Part shown: piece by piece, positions 23,496-36,600 of the stretch
Layout of the letters: each line of letters starts with the position of its first letter
Position numbering within the stretch: position 1 is the first letter of the stretch
Translations under genes and position numbers: made by a program
Assembly: GCA_003586115.2 (NCBI GenBank)
Contig: QVOM02000034.1
Coordinates: 110,027,610-110,091,609 of the forward strand
DNA from: Salvator merianae
Taxonomy: Eukaryota > Chordata > Lepidosauria > Squamata > Teiidae
Length of the DNA stretch: 64,000 bases
Direction: 5' to 3'
Notes under the pieces: generated by a model
Seen by the model: only the letters and a program-made list of their open reading frames with translations
Databases searched by the model: none
Told to the model about the DNA's origin: nothing

Positions 23496-26400
23496 TAGTG
23501 CATCGTTATCAGCAGTAAACAAAAAAGAATGCAATACACTGCCACAGAGAAGATGGATGCTATATTGCAGCCTGTTTGAATGGACAATTATTAACATGCA
23601 TACTTGGCTTTTTAACTTGATCAGAATGTCTCACTTTGCTCCAAGAAACTGCAGCAAATTAGCTTTTAGCTGGTGCGTAAGATGTCTGAATTTTAGACCG
23701 ATTGCATTGCATGAAATACTGGAGGAAATTCAAATTTTATTTCAGATGTCTTAATAGTGTCAACTGAACTTTTTTTTTTTTTGTAAACTTGATTCACGAA
23801 ATCATGAATTGCAGTTACAGATTCTGTACTATATTTGAGTCAATCTGACTTGGAGATTTCACTGAAATTGGGTGTCTTTTCCCATATAAATCTGCCTGCC
23901 AGTTAAGATTTGCAGGAGAGGCCCTCTTGGTACAGCTATCGCTATGAGCAGTCAAAAGTGTGGGGGCACATGAGGTTTCCTCTGTGGTGGCTGGTGGTGG
24001 AATGACCTGTCCTCTGAAGTTCACCTAGCCCCATCATTGTACATATTCAGATGTATGGCAGAGAGGCATCTCTTTACTCTAGCCTTTGACAAAAGAGGTG
24101 GTTCATCGTACCCTTTCAGGCAGTGTTATCTGTCTTAACTGAATTTTAATTGTTTTACAGTACTAGTATTATTATAAGGGTATTGCAGGATAGAAATGCA
24201 AAGTAAATCAACCGGTTGATTACTCACTGTGAATGATGATGGCTGCTGGAGGACTCCACTGTGACCAAGGGCTTCCTTGCAACCAACGTCTTTAAGTATG
24301 AACAGCTAACCCAATCCCAGGCTTGCCACTCTTAAGGCAAGCTAGCACAGCCAAGCTGCTTGCACAAGAACGTTTTTTTGCAGTTTTAAACTTGTGGGTG
24401 AAGAAATTACCAAGACCAGCATCAGCCATCATCGTGGGGGGGGGGGACTATATACACTGTAAACAGGGGCTCCAGCTGCCCCCCTCACCACAGTGAAACC
24501 TCCGTGTGGCTCTGGAAAATGGAGAGCTGCCTGCCAAAATAACAAGCAGCCCTCAGATGGCTAAAATGAGCAGGGAGAAAGACATGAAAGGCTCATGACT
24601 AAGAGCAGCTGCACCAGATGGCGGACTGGGGCGCAGAACTCCCAGAAGACCTAAACTACCCAAAGAAATGGCAGTGCATTGCTAAGCCAACTCATTTTTA
24701 ACTACAAGTCTACCACGGAGCTTCACTGCCAGGCAGGGGAGAAGAACTGGCCATTAATGACGGTGAATTACTAAAATTCTTTGATGAGGTTCCTCTGCAG
24801 CACATGAGCCATGCGAAGAAGTCTGCAGTCATAATGGAGGTTGCCAGCAACCTGCATGCTGAAAAAAATAGTGTGATTTTGGCAGCCTATGCTATTGCTG
24901 AGTCTGTTTTACTAGGTTTTTGCAAAGATGTTGAACTTAATTTTTACTAATCAAGAATATAATCCCATAATTTAACTGGCACGTAAAACATTTTGATTCT
25001 AACCTTGTAAACTAGGGAAACTCTTGCAGTGGGATATCTAACCTGTAAACTCTCTTGTTGAATTTCAGTTCTCATTAATCCCCTGAAGCACATAGTCAGG
25101 GATGAGGGGAGTTGAGGTGTAATTATCTTAAGAGGTTTTCTTACTCTTGCATTCGAATTATATGCACAGAGAGATACAGTTTCTCCCCTAAAGAGTTTCA
25201 CTCCCATATGCAAAAGAATGGTCACAAAATCATGGCATAACTTTAAATAATGTCTTTAAGATGAGAGGGACTCATGATTAAATAGGGTTTAAGAGCACAT
25301 GGCAGCAGCGTATCTGTTCTTCAGTTCTGTTATGTGCAGCTTTACAATCCTGCACTTTTGATAAACCTGCTCAAAATCGCAAACAAGGTTAAGGAATTGA
25401 AATTTTGACCTCCTGCTGAACTCAGTTTTTTTATATTGCCCCTTTCAGTAAAAGAAATAAAAGTTTTATGCAAGAAATGTTTTTAAATATAGCACATAAA
25501 TAGCAAACTGATGGATCCTCTTAAACTCAGTGGGATTGACTTCCTAGAAACGGAGCTGGGAAGTGCATTATGAGCTTCTTAATTCTGGTTAAGATGAATC
25601 ATTGTTCACAAAAATGCTGTGAATCTTGATGTTCCTTTGTGTAAGAAAGAACACCCTGTTAAGTGCTTGTGTGAATGTTACTCTGTAGTAATTGTGCTGG
25701 TAATCTGCTCAAGTCCCATCCTCTTGTATAGAGATGCTGTAGATTACTTCAAGCACTTACTCAAGTTCCAGTGGGCTCAGTGGCCAAAAATAGGAGGGGA
25801 TAAGTGAAAAAAAATCTCCCAGAATTAATAGAACTTAGCTTTGGTTCAGTGCTCTTTTCTTTGACCCTACATAACCTTTTTGAGAACGAATCTGCTTTTG
25901 GAAAAATGGCATTTGCTGAAATAGTCAAGAACTATTTTATAATAAGAGAATGCCAGACATAAATACTGCCGTGACTCAGAATTGTTTTCTTGCTTTATGT
26001 ACAGGTGGTTTTTCCCCTAAATGTAAAGCATATTAAGGAGCAAAAAAATTAGTTTCTCACAGCAACTGTTGGTTTCTGAACTTTGAGCCTAACTTAAATC
26101 CATGTGAGTATATTTGCACACTGACTGAACAACTGGGCTAATTAAAATGCCTTAGCCTTAATGACCTGTGGCTTGAAAGTTACATACATGGAGTCACTAA
26201 ATACCAGCTGCTTTAACCAGAACAGCCTTGAAGCAAAGACTTTTTAAATCTAAAATGGCAAGATGCATACACAATTCCATCCATATTGAATAAACACACA
26301 AGAATAGAGTTATTTTAAGGCCATTCAGCCATTAAAAGGAACAAGCCAGTCTTAAATGGGTATCAGGGTTCAAAGGAGGTCAGGTTCCCTACTGTAAAAC

Positions 26401-26720
26401 TGTTAAAGTCATAGAACATTCTTACAAAAAAACTGTGACTAAGTCTTCTACCTCTGAAGCTTCAACTACTAATTGGACTGTCCTTTGCCATGGTGTAGTT
26501 CTGGCTTCCACCGAAAGTCTTGTCCATGTAGCACAGGGGGACATTTGAAACAAATTTACCTTCTAGAGCACTCATGGTTGCATCGCACAGTTTAACAGTA
26601 TTGAGGAATAAAACTTTGTACGTAAAAAAATGCAATTAATGGATTTGTATTATGTGAACACACAATAGTCGTATTTGTGGCTGTGAAATAGCAAAAGCTA
26701 ATAAAGAGTTATTAAATCTC
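23496..26720 (+). other. TMED5: TMED5 3' UTR (end inferred)
   Basis: AT-rich non-coding sequence after the stop. Poly(A) signals AATAAA occur at 25456-25461 and, with a second ATTAAA and a T/G-rich downstream stretch, at 26700-26705; the latter is my choice for the distal end. An L2 fragment lies inside (23880-24200). An 11-G run lies at 24436-24446. Part of 24240-24935 may also be repeat-derived. Confidence 0.5.
23880..24200 (+). mobile_element. L2-type LINE 3' end inside TMED5 3' UTR
   Basis: Degraded translation shows a WND-LSSEVH-like stretch and then 'ERHLFTLAFDKR', matching the C-terminal end ([13 protein letters not shown]) of the L2 copy at 39 kb, followed by an AT-rich tail. Plus strand, same sense as TMED5. 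Confidence 0.6.
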
Positions 26721-28733
26721 ATTTGTGCTTTTGATGCAGTATTTATAGCTATACAGTAATCCTATGTGTTACCTTTTACTCTTATACCAAAAACAAAACC
26801 AAAGAAGCTAGTCTGACATGTCAGGGTGTTATGCAGAAAGTCAGTGGATTTCTATTTAATCAGGTTCATTCGAGGCCTTGCAGTAACAACCTATGCATGT
26901 CCACAGTTGGCCTTTTGGGAGGACTTATGGTCCTCCGGTCCAAAAGGCTTACTAGGCCTAGAAGAGGGATGATGCCAGCTGTGGTCTCTCAAAGACTGCA
27001 GTCAGCAACTGTGGGGTGGGCTGGGCCCTTTGTGACAAGGTAAGACAGGCAACAGCAGTGGGGAGGATAGCACCCACAATTTAGTGGGGTGTGATCAGGA
27101 AAGATGGGAGAGGTCAAGATAAGATCCAGGGTTTAGCAGGGTGTGACAAGATAAAGGGGGAGAGTGGGAGGATTCAGAAACCATTTCACCAACCCCCTGG
27201 CCAATTACAGCTCTGTGCTCAAATGGTTTGCCCAATGGCCAATTCGGTTTCATTACAAACACATCTCTAATACTAGGCTTTCTCTCTGTGCCCTGGTGCA
27301 GTGTCCAGCCAGGGAGAAATTTAAAAAACATTCAAATTCGGAGTCCTGATCCACATGCCTATTCTCTAATTAGTTCCCTGACGTTCAGAATTTCTTTGTG
27401 AAATGCTTTTTTTGTCCTATGCAATCAAATTGTAGAACAATCCAGAAGCCTTTTGCAAATGATTTGTGAAATAGGATTGTGAAATGTTCCAGACAGAACC
27501 TAACGTACATTCTGCTGGTAACTGTCCGAGAACTCAACTTGTATAATTGGAAAATGATACTTTATTATTTTTTGCGCACTTGACTGGCTTCCAGTTACAC
27601 GATTTGACTTTATTTCATAAGCGCTGTGACACATGTCCAGGTAAGAGAACAATTACAGGTAACCTGGCGTCGTTGCATTGCTGTAATACTGATATATCAG
27701 ATTATCCTTTGACTAATTTGGGACTATTTCGGAAATATTGCAGACCTGGGAAAAGTGAAGATTTTAGCTCACAGCTGGAGGCATCCCTAGTTGCACCAGC
27801 CCTTTAGATGGAGCACTTGCAGCTGTGCCTGTATCAGGCTCAGAACTGACACACGATCTGTTGAGACTTGAGATACTCATATCTACTTCCACTCGCTGGA
27901 ATATATCCTTTGGGGCTCTTGTACTTTAATAGGGTTGTCCTCATGCAAAATATGTTGCTTTACTCTGATGTAGTATGACTTAAATGGCTTTGTTAGCTCT
28001 AGTAGAGAAAATGAATGTGCTAGTTTGATTCCAAACAGCCATTACCTCATCTGTGAAATAGAACCTTTAAAACCATAGTATTTGCCACATCCCTCCAAGT
28101 TACCATACAAAGTTCAGATATAGAGGGATGAACTAAAGGCAACAATCTAAACCTTATTAGTAGCATTTGAAGGACAACAGGCAAATATTCTACCTCCATC
28201 AAGCTTAATTTGTTAGACAAAATAAAGCAGAAACAGATTATATTAGGAACGAGGTGCTCCAACTATCTCAAAACAAGATTATAATAGATGTTTAAAAGCT
28301 GTAACAAAATCTGATGGTGCTTGTATTTTTAAAAAAACTTTGAAGTTTCTCCTAACTGAATGGAGAAAAAAATAGACAAAAGATACATAATACTGCTATC
28401 TGTCCATAAGTGATAAGAAATTCCTGCCCTGTAAATAGTAATTGTCTTATCCAATTTCTTTCTTATGCCTTTATTGTCAATTTGTTAATGTGTGGAAAAA
28501 AACTATTTCAAGTTCTGGATCTAAGTTGAAACAAGCACATTGAATACAATGGAGGTTGATTTATTTTTAATTTCACACTTCTCCAAAAACCTTGAAATTA
28601 TTTGCAGCATATTTCCTTCTACCCAGAGAAAACGATATTTAGCTACTGTACAGAAAGAACAGCTGCTGAGTACTTGTATATGCACTGGCATATTTTGATA
28701 CTGAAGTGATTTTAATTGACCAAAATTAGATAT
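26721..28733. other. TMED5-MTF2 intergenic region, left part
   Basis: No gene seen between the convergent genes. 27050-27350 resembles part of 900-1100 and may be an old unclassified repeat. Short open frames show no family resemblance. Confidence 0.5.
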
Positions 28734-28741
28734 GTTCAGCA

Positions 28742-29061
28742 CAGAGATGTGCAAAATTTGATTTGCCCCTACAAATTCAATTGAATATTCAAATCAAAAA
28801 TGCTAATTTTTGCTTTTTTAGAGTTCAAATAAAATGAACTCTCCCCTACCCTTGCGAAAATGGAATATTTGATCAAGTATTTGCCATTTTGCGGTGTTTT
28901 AACCCACGAAAAGGGCATTTTCAGCAGGGAAAACACAAAAACTGCAAAATCGAATGTGAAAAACCACTTTTTTGATGTCGCAATTCGCTGACAAAGTGAA
29001 ACTACAGGTTTTTACTTCAACTGTGAATTGAAAATGTGAATTCTGTTTGTGCACATGCCTA
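28742..29061. mobile_element. hAT-type MITE with 8-bp target duplication
   Basis: 320 bp with terminal inverted repeats CAGAGATGTGCA and (reverse complement of right end) TAGGCATGTGCA. The flanks are GTTCAGCA at 28734-28741 and GTTCAACA at 29062-29069, an 8-bp duplication with one mismatch. Eight bases and a YAG-type terminus are usual for hAT elements. Very AT-rich inside, no coding capacity. Confidence 0.78.
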
Positions 29062-29069
29062 GTTCAACA

Positions 29070-30980
29070 TGCTAAAAAGATCATATGACTTTCATACTAT
29101 GGCACTGGTGTAATTTCTCCCTAAACATTTCTTGTTAAAAGACCCTTGTCATCTGAAACTCTTAGTTCATGGTTTCTGGAAGCCACTACATTATAGAAAT
29201 TGTGTTAGGAGAACTGGGAGCAATTACCTATTCCCTTAACTGAAGATTTTCATCTGCCAATAATGATCTTCAGAACACTTTTTTGTTTCATGCTGTATGA
29301 GGTCATATTTTAGTATCTGTGTAAGTGAAACAGCACTCTAAAAACCCTGCGTTATAGGACAACTGTACACTGTTTTGATCCTTAAGCTAGAGCTGAAGAA
29401 ATGTGGTCAGACAAGCTCTAATAACTGCAACTGTGGAAAAAGGCAGTCTAACTTTGACAAAATTTGCCTTCAGGGCAGTTCTACTTCCAGTTGCAAAAAT
29501 ATGTAGCAAAATACTTTACTAGAGGCTAATTATGTTTTCTTTACCCATGAGACTGCAATAGAGTGGAACAAAACTAGAGAAGGTGAAATTGTATAAGAAT
29601 ATTCAAGAACTCACAAAATTATAACCCTATATAATTATTGAATAGCTTAAACAGTATGTTTTATTTTTGCACAGTAAGTCATGAGGTGATCTAATTAATG
29701 TGATCTTCACTCTGAAGTACAGTTGCTAGAGGCAATGTTCCTGCCCTAGAAATTTAATAGTTTTATGGTAAGAATGCCAAATCATGAAAATCAGGGTGAC
29801 CTACTAAATACAATGACTTAGAGTTCTTTATGGCATCTGAATTTCATTGATGGCTTCTTGATTTCTCACATTTCTCCACTGCATTAATCTGAACATCACA
29901 TCCACAGCACAAATCAGCAGTTAAATTAGTATTCAACATGCAAGAATACTTCCATAGGGAAAACAGGACCAGAAATGTTTTGATAAATTCCATAGGTGGA
30001 CAAATATTTTGGTTGCCAGAGTAAAAAAAATAAAACACTCTTCTGCTGCTCTGGACAATGTGGAGTTTAGAGGAATTCCTCCAATTCATGTCATAAAAGC
30101 TTTAGGAAGGAAAAGGTATCAAACTTTTTGCCCTGGGCAGAAAGGTCCTAGTGCTGGCTTTGGCTATACTCATGTAAAGTGATGGCAATCCTTATTCATA
30201 GTTTGGAGAGCACCTGGGTCTCTTTTTAGGCCAGCAATGGCACTGGCATGAGCTTGTACTGATGGGGTGGCTGAAGCAGTAGGGGCAGCTCAAGGCAAGC
30301 TCTGGCCGAGGGGTGTTTAGAGCAGGGCTGATGCTGGTGGCAGGAAAAGCAGAAATGTTCTATTCACTCTTCCCCTGTAATGGTGTTGCCACACCAGCTC
30401 ACCCTGTGTACCCCTTTCCAGAATCATGTTAAGTGCTCCTTGTCCTCTTTCCAGAAGCTGAGCTGAACCAAATCCAAGGTCTTTCAAAAAAAGACTGCAA
30501 ACTCTTGGAAGGGAAGGTGAACCGGGCTCTGAAAACCTTGAAAATATTTCATTGCCATTGGCAAAAAGTATAACTGCATTTCCCCCCAAAAAACTTCATA
30601 GGAAGAAATAATTTTCAGACAACAAGCCAGCTTCTGTGCATGTTTATTCAAATGTCTGCCCCACTAATTTAAATGAACTGCACTAATGAGCTAGTATCTT
30701 CTGCATATATACTTGTCTGAACATGCCTAGGAGTAGGCTGTTGCTTCATGAATGATTTAGAGGAAAATTCCATTTAAGTCAGTGGTAATTTAATTTAGAA
30801 ATGCATGGCACCAGCCTGTTAATAAATATAATTTCTTTTTAATTCTAAACATGCTGAAAAGCCTTTACTTCAGAAGCCTGTCCGAATATGCTTTAGAAAG
30901 CAACATCCTTAAATTTGCTTTTAGTTTGTAACTAGAGCTCTCACCTGGATAATAAAACTAGGAACCAATTTTCTTAAAAA
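29070..30980. other. Intergenic region 3' of MTF2
   Basis: AT-rich, no gene, tRNA or clear repeat recognised. A less AT-rich patch lies at 30100-30560 with short open frames of no known family. Confidence 0.5.
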
Positions 30981-30984
30981 TACA

Positions 30985-33294
30985 CACATTTAATGTTGAT
31001 TTGAAATTCTAGAAAACAGTTTTAGCAATACAAACAAGTCAAACACCATGACAAAATGAAGCAACACCCCAACCCCAAATAGTTACGTATGTTGATAGCT
31101 TGTTGGGTTTTCTTCCCAACAAGATTCCAGTTGCTGTCTCTGTGTGGAAGCCCTACTGCAAATACTGCTGGTGTTCAATATGAATTACAAAGATAGCGAG
31201 AAAGAAAAACAAAGTAAGGAAGTGTTGTCAGTAACATTACAAGAAAACTACATTTTGCATTATTCCCAAAGACCAACATTCAAAAAGCAACCTGTATCTT
31301 ATCAAAATATTGCAGCTATAGGTAAGGCAACATAATAGTTGAGACTGTGAGAAGGAAAAAAAGACCCATATTATCAGTGAAGGCAAACAAACATTTTAAT
31401 GAGCACACTTGTAAAGCTTGAAAGTTTTCTGGCCAATCAAAAGCACAGGGCAATATTTTTTTTCTATGCTTCCTTTGGCTCTATTAAAAAAAAAGATTCT
31501 TCTTCCTTGACAATTATAACAGTATTTTGTTTTATAAGTTGAATTACTGAAAACCTGTTATGAAAATTTAATGCCAATTTTAATTTTGTTGGCAAACTCA
31601 TGTTTGACAGCGAAGAATTAGGCAATAAATGAGAAACTATCAAATAAAATTGTGTTTACTCTTTGGCAAAAAAATTACAACAAAAAGCAAAAACAGATAA
31701 AGAAGTACACCTAATCCAAGCAAAAACACATTATTTTACAAGTAAAATAAAGTTATCAATTTAAACCTTGATTTATATTTATAACAGAAGAGGTAATATT
31801 GTAATAAAAGCAGTACTGTTACTTCAAGTGGCAACATACTGTTTGTTGACCCTGTGCAATTAAACACTTTGTTCTACCTACGTTTTTCAAACAATTACAA
31901 AATATTACACACAAGGAATCTTGCGTGACTCCTGCTGACCATTTTTTTTTAACTGGGAAATAAAAATTTACAATCAATGTGTCACAAAACCTTAGACTTT
32001 TTTTTCTCCTAAACAGAGCTCATGTCCAAATTTTCAAGTCCTGATTTGTATCTCAAACAGCTAATGCTCTCTAGTATCAACTGAAGCTGCAGTACTGCAT
32101 GTCCAGGCAGCTTGAATCAAGGAGATGTATCCTCCAAGAAGCCAGTCCTGGATATGACAGCATTTTGACCAGTATAGTTGCACGTATGGCCAAATTTCTT
32201 TGCCATGGCCAAGAAAGCGGAAATTCCTCTAAATCCTCTCCCTCTCCAGTATTAACAAGGTGCAATGCATCCAAAGCAAAATAAAGACTAACAACTGTTA
32301 CCTGGAGCCACTTTGCAAACTCTAGTTAGAGGCAACAGTGGTTAGCATATACCTTGGTAAAGATGCAGCACTGTGGTGTATTTTGCACATAAGAAAGGGG
32401 TATTTGAACAAGTAATGGAATATGTAGACCTAAGAGGCACGCCAGATGTCTTGGACCTTCTATGAACAGGACTGCAGTGTGAACTATTTCTAACAAAGAT
32501 TGACACTGACTTCACTTACTAGCAGAACGCACAGCATTCATTTGACACATATTTTGTAGTATGTGGCAAGCAACAGCATCCAATAGAGCCTGAGAAGAAA
32601 TGCTGCTGTGTAAATACTGCAACTGTTCCTGATAAAAGAATTATGGGATATATAGTCAAAAGCTGCCCGATCCCATAATTTATATTGCATAGGTCACAAT
32701 CACACATATATACACATGCACACGTATGTGTATATATACACACATGCAAAGAATATATTAAAAAGACAGTCTAGTCACAGAGCAATTTACAGGCTCAATA
32801 TATTTTTTACATTTTACTTGAAAGAAGATTTCAATATTTTACAGTCCTCAGTAGGAATTATATACACTGCACCTTATGAAAATCTAGGGTTGTCAAGGTA
32901 GAAATACACTTTTGCAAACATCTGTGTAAGAAAAGATTAAGAATCTTCCTAAAAACTTGCCCTACCTACAGAAAATATTTTCTACCCACATGGAATGTTC
33001 TCTACAAGTCATTTTTTTTGAACCTGTGCACATTTTAAAGCAACTGAAATCCCAGATTCCCCATTCTAAAACACTCTAAATGCTCATTTTAAAAAATGTA
33101 GGAATCCAGCCTCATTTTAAAAATGGTAGAACTTGTATCACAATGTTTGTTCTATTAAGAAACAAATGTTAAGGCTACCTTGGTTTCCAATTTTTGGAAA
33201 CAAGAACTATGTTTCCATCTGCACTCCTGATTTATATTATCTGTGCCTATAAATAGAGAAGGGCAGTGCAGCAGCATTGCGTTCAGTACTGTAG
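30985..33294 (-). other. MTF2: MTF2 3' UTR (end inferred)
   Basis: AT-rich non-coding sequence after the stop codon. A minus-strand ATTAAA at about 30990 is followed by GTGTGTATTTTT, a plausible poly(A) signal with a GU-rich element, giving a 2.3-kb UTR. An alternating CA/TA microsatellite lies at 32695-32750. Confidence 0.45.
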
Positions 33295-33649
33295 TCAGGA
33301 GGCGGTTGCTCCTTCCCACTCTACAAGATACTGCACCTTTCCGTCAAGCGTCACCCGACGAGCCAGAACGCGGTATTTTTCACCACAAGCTATCCTACCT
33401 GCTGCACCAAAGTAACTGGTAATGGAGTTCTTAAGATGGTTAAGTTGCAAGTCCTGATCTGCCAAGTTATTAAGGATCTCTGTATTAAGTTCATCATACT
33501 GAAAATCGTCTTTGCCTTCATCTTCTTTCACAACCTCTGAATTCTGAATATGGAGTGCTTTCCGTGGAAGGCGCCCCCTTCTTCTCAAGTGTGGTATTGC
33601 AGCTGGCCAAGTTCTACCTGTGCGGGTCCTTTTCCTGGAGTCAGGCAAA
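33295..33649 (-). CDS. MTF2: MTF2 coding exon 15 and stop
   Basis: Acceptor TATTTTCTGTAG; 117 codons and TGA. It encodes [28 protein letters not shown] and the C-terminal domain with [20 protein letters not shown] and VEWEGATAS. The C terminus is almost invariant against human. Confidence 0.97.
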
Positions 33650-36600
33650 CTACAGAAAATATTTAATCTAATTTAGGATCAGCACTTAAATATCAATGTG
33701 GTAAATCAACACAAGACAATATGCTACATTCTAGCTGTTTCAGTAAAGTCAAATTGCACAGTAACACACTCCCACTGGATTGACAACTTACTGTCCTTTA
33801 AGACTGATTTTAATTTTAAGTACTTATGGAACAGTAAAGCAAGTATTTGAGACACTGGAAAATGAGAGGATCTGTAAAAACATGTATTTGATGCCCATTA
33901 ACCAAAGAAATGCCTACCATTTCTGCATCTTCCATGTATCTAAAACAGAACATTCCAAATTTCAAAGGGTGTTTTGAAACATCCTCCTTCTAAATTCTTC
34001 TAAATTTGAGACAAAACAAAGTCTTGTTCTGTCACACAACATTTTGGAAGTTCACAATTGATTCTCTTCTCTTCCTTGACTGAATGCGACTGGTTGTGTT
34101 GGCTAATGTGACTGGTTTTGTTGATTGTTGCAGTTGGTTTTGCACTCTAATTGGTTAGTTATTGTTTAAATGCACTATAGCCAGGGACAACTGTACTCGG
34201 ATTGGCTGGAGGAAGCAGAAGAAAGAGAGGAGCCCAACAGTTGGGGGGATTTCAAAGAATACATAACTGAGCCAGGCAAGAGCCAAATACTGATTTTGGG
34301 AGACTCAGTAAGCTTTATTTTGGCTCTCGATCCCTGATTCTTTGTCCTTGTCCCCTTCCGTTCCCCTGTACTCCCCCCCGCACCTTTGAGGTCTCCCCCA
34401 CCCCCAGATAAAGCTTGCTCTTTATTTGGGGTCTTTAATTCAGTTTAGCTTTTTTTCTGAGGATATGCACTGAAGTGCCACTGTAGAGTCTGTGGCTCCC
34501 TCAGCCTAAATAGGGCACCTTTCAAGCACTTGCTTTAAAGACACTTTCCCACTGCTCAAGATGCCTGGGATTGGCAGAAGAAGAATCTGAACCTGATCAT
34601 GAGGGATGCTCTTGGCCTCATGCATGCTGACCCTACTGCTGTAATCCTCTACTCCTGTGAAGAGGTGTCATGATAGGGCAGGCTACTTCTACCAGAGCGT
34701 AAGAGAAAGGAGAATGTTCAAGGACATGCAATTTGGGCATCATCCTCTGAAACACCTGATCCTCGTATTTAGCTATCTGTGAACTTCTTTAAAACGATTA
34801 GCTGTATAAGGTTTATCAAGTTCCCAATAAAAGTAGAAATCACTTCATTCATATATATGTATGTATATGTAAAGCAAATGAGACAGTAATGTACCTGTAA
34901 TGCTTGGAAATACTGTTTGAGGTAGTTTCTTTTGTACTGGCAGCGCCTGTGGATTCCACATCTGAGGTATTGGATGACTGTGCAGTTCCATCAGATCTTC
35001 TGAGCCATTTCATGATGCCATGTGATCAGAATAATTCAAAAATTAAAATCTTTTATGAGCTGGCAGCAAATAAAAATACAAGATTTTATAGTAGTATTTC
35101 CATACTTACCCAAGAGTAGTAGGTAAATCCAAAGTTGGGGATTCTGGAGCAACAACTGGCTCCTTTTCCCAAGTGGGTAGGGGAGAAAGAAAATAACTTT
35201 TCAGGATGTTTCAAATAGTACTTAGCATAAAGGAGACCAAAAAAATTCTTTCCCCCACCACCAAAAAAACATAATTCAGTACAGCAAATTAATAAAAATT
35301 TAAGAAATGAACTAATAAGGGTAAATGCTGCTTACTGGAAGAGACGGCTCAGACATCTTTTGGATCATTTTTCTGGTATATGGGCCAGGAGGACGACCGA
35401 CGGATTTTTTCTTCCCCTTTTTTTCTATACCATTCGTCACCTCTCTAGAAGAAAGCCCATAGTATTCTCTTTAAAGAGGGACATGACTGGACTACAGTAT
35501 TGAAAATTTCATATATTAGTTATCTTCAATCAGCTGTACTATCTCATTTACTTTTCTGAACAAACATTTTTTTTTGAGCCTATATAGAGTGCACTTGGTT
35601 TCCCATAATAAAATGGCTTTTGCCTTTCTGTTCCATTCTAGCCAAGCCCAAGAGAAGAACTAAGAAAAATATGTGTCACAATGGAAATATGACAACACAA
35701 CTGAGAACATACTGGCCTAACACGGACCTGTAGTATATATGTGATTCGTATGCAGTGTTAGACCAGGCAGGATTCCTTGGCAGGGGAATTAAACTCTGCC
35801 AAAATTCTCCTGACTGAATGGCAGAAAGAAAGTTGTGAGGAAGAGGGCAACGTACAATTTCCATGCTTTGCTCAGGCACACAGAACCATGTTGTGTGTGA
35901 ACAAAACAACTGCCTAAGACAAGCATTCTCAACAGCACTACTGCTGCTAATCCTTAGTTTCACAACCTTTAAAAAAGCACAAGGACATCTCGATCATATT
36001 ACTCTTGCACTCATAATAAAAGCATAAGATAACTGTGAAGATAAAGATCATCACTTACTAAGCTTAAGGGACTAGCAACAAACAAGCTGACGAGGAAAGT
36101 AAAATGCAGTCATAGCTTGGTTTTTTTTTGCTTGCTTGTTTAAATCTTGGTCCCTTTCTGCATTGGGCCTTTTTTTTAATTATATCATGGAATAGTGACC
36201 TGCCATGCTAGTGCAGAATATGACAGGCCCCCATAGTCTGCACCAGCATGTGGATGGCAGGCCCCAATTCTGTGACAGAATCCGGAATAAGGCCCAGCAC
36301 AGAGAGAGCGCCATGTCTCTGCTTTTGCATGACTGGTAAAATGTGACTTTGCCTGTTGAATATTGTTCTGGAACTTTCAATAATGCCATTTGGCTTCTGA
36401 GACAACTTTGACTTGCACTGGCAGACTGGGCACTCCCTCCAAGACATCACTACCATACTGGGTTTCCCTTCTGCAGCACCACTGACTTATTTATAGCTGG
36501 GGTCTCCCCTCCAGAGTCATTGACTTGCAACAGTAAACAGACTTCTACCATTTTCCTAAACCCCAGTTTTTGGTATGAGTTGGGGGAGGCATTTCAGTGG

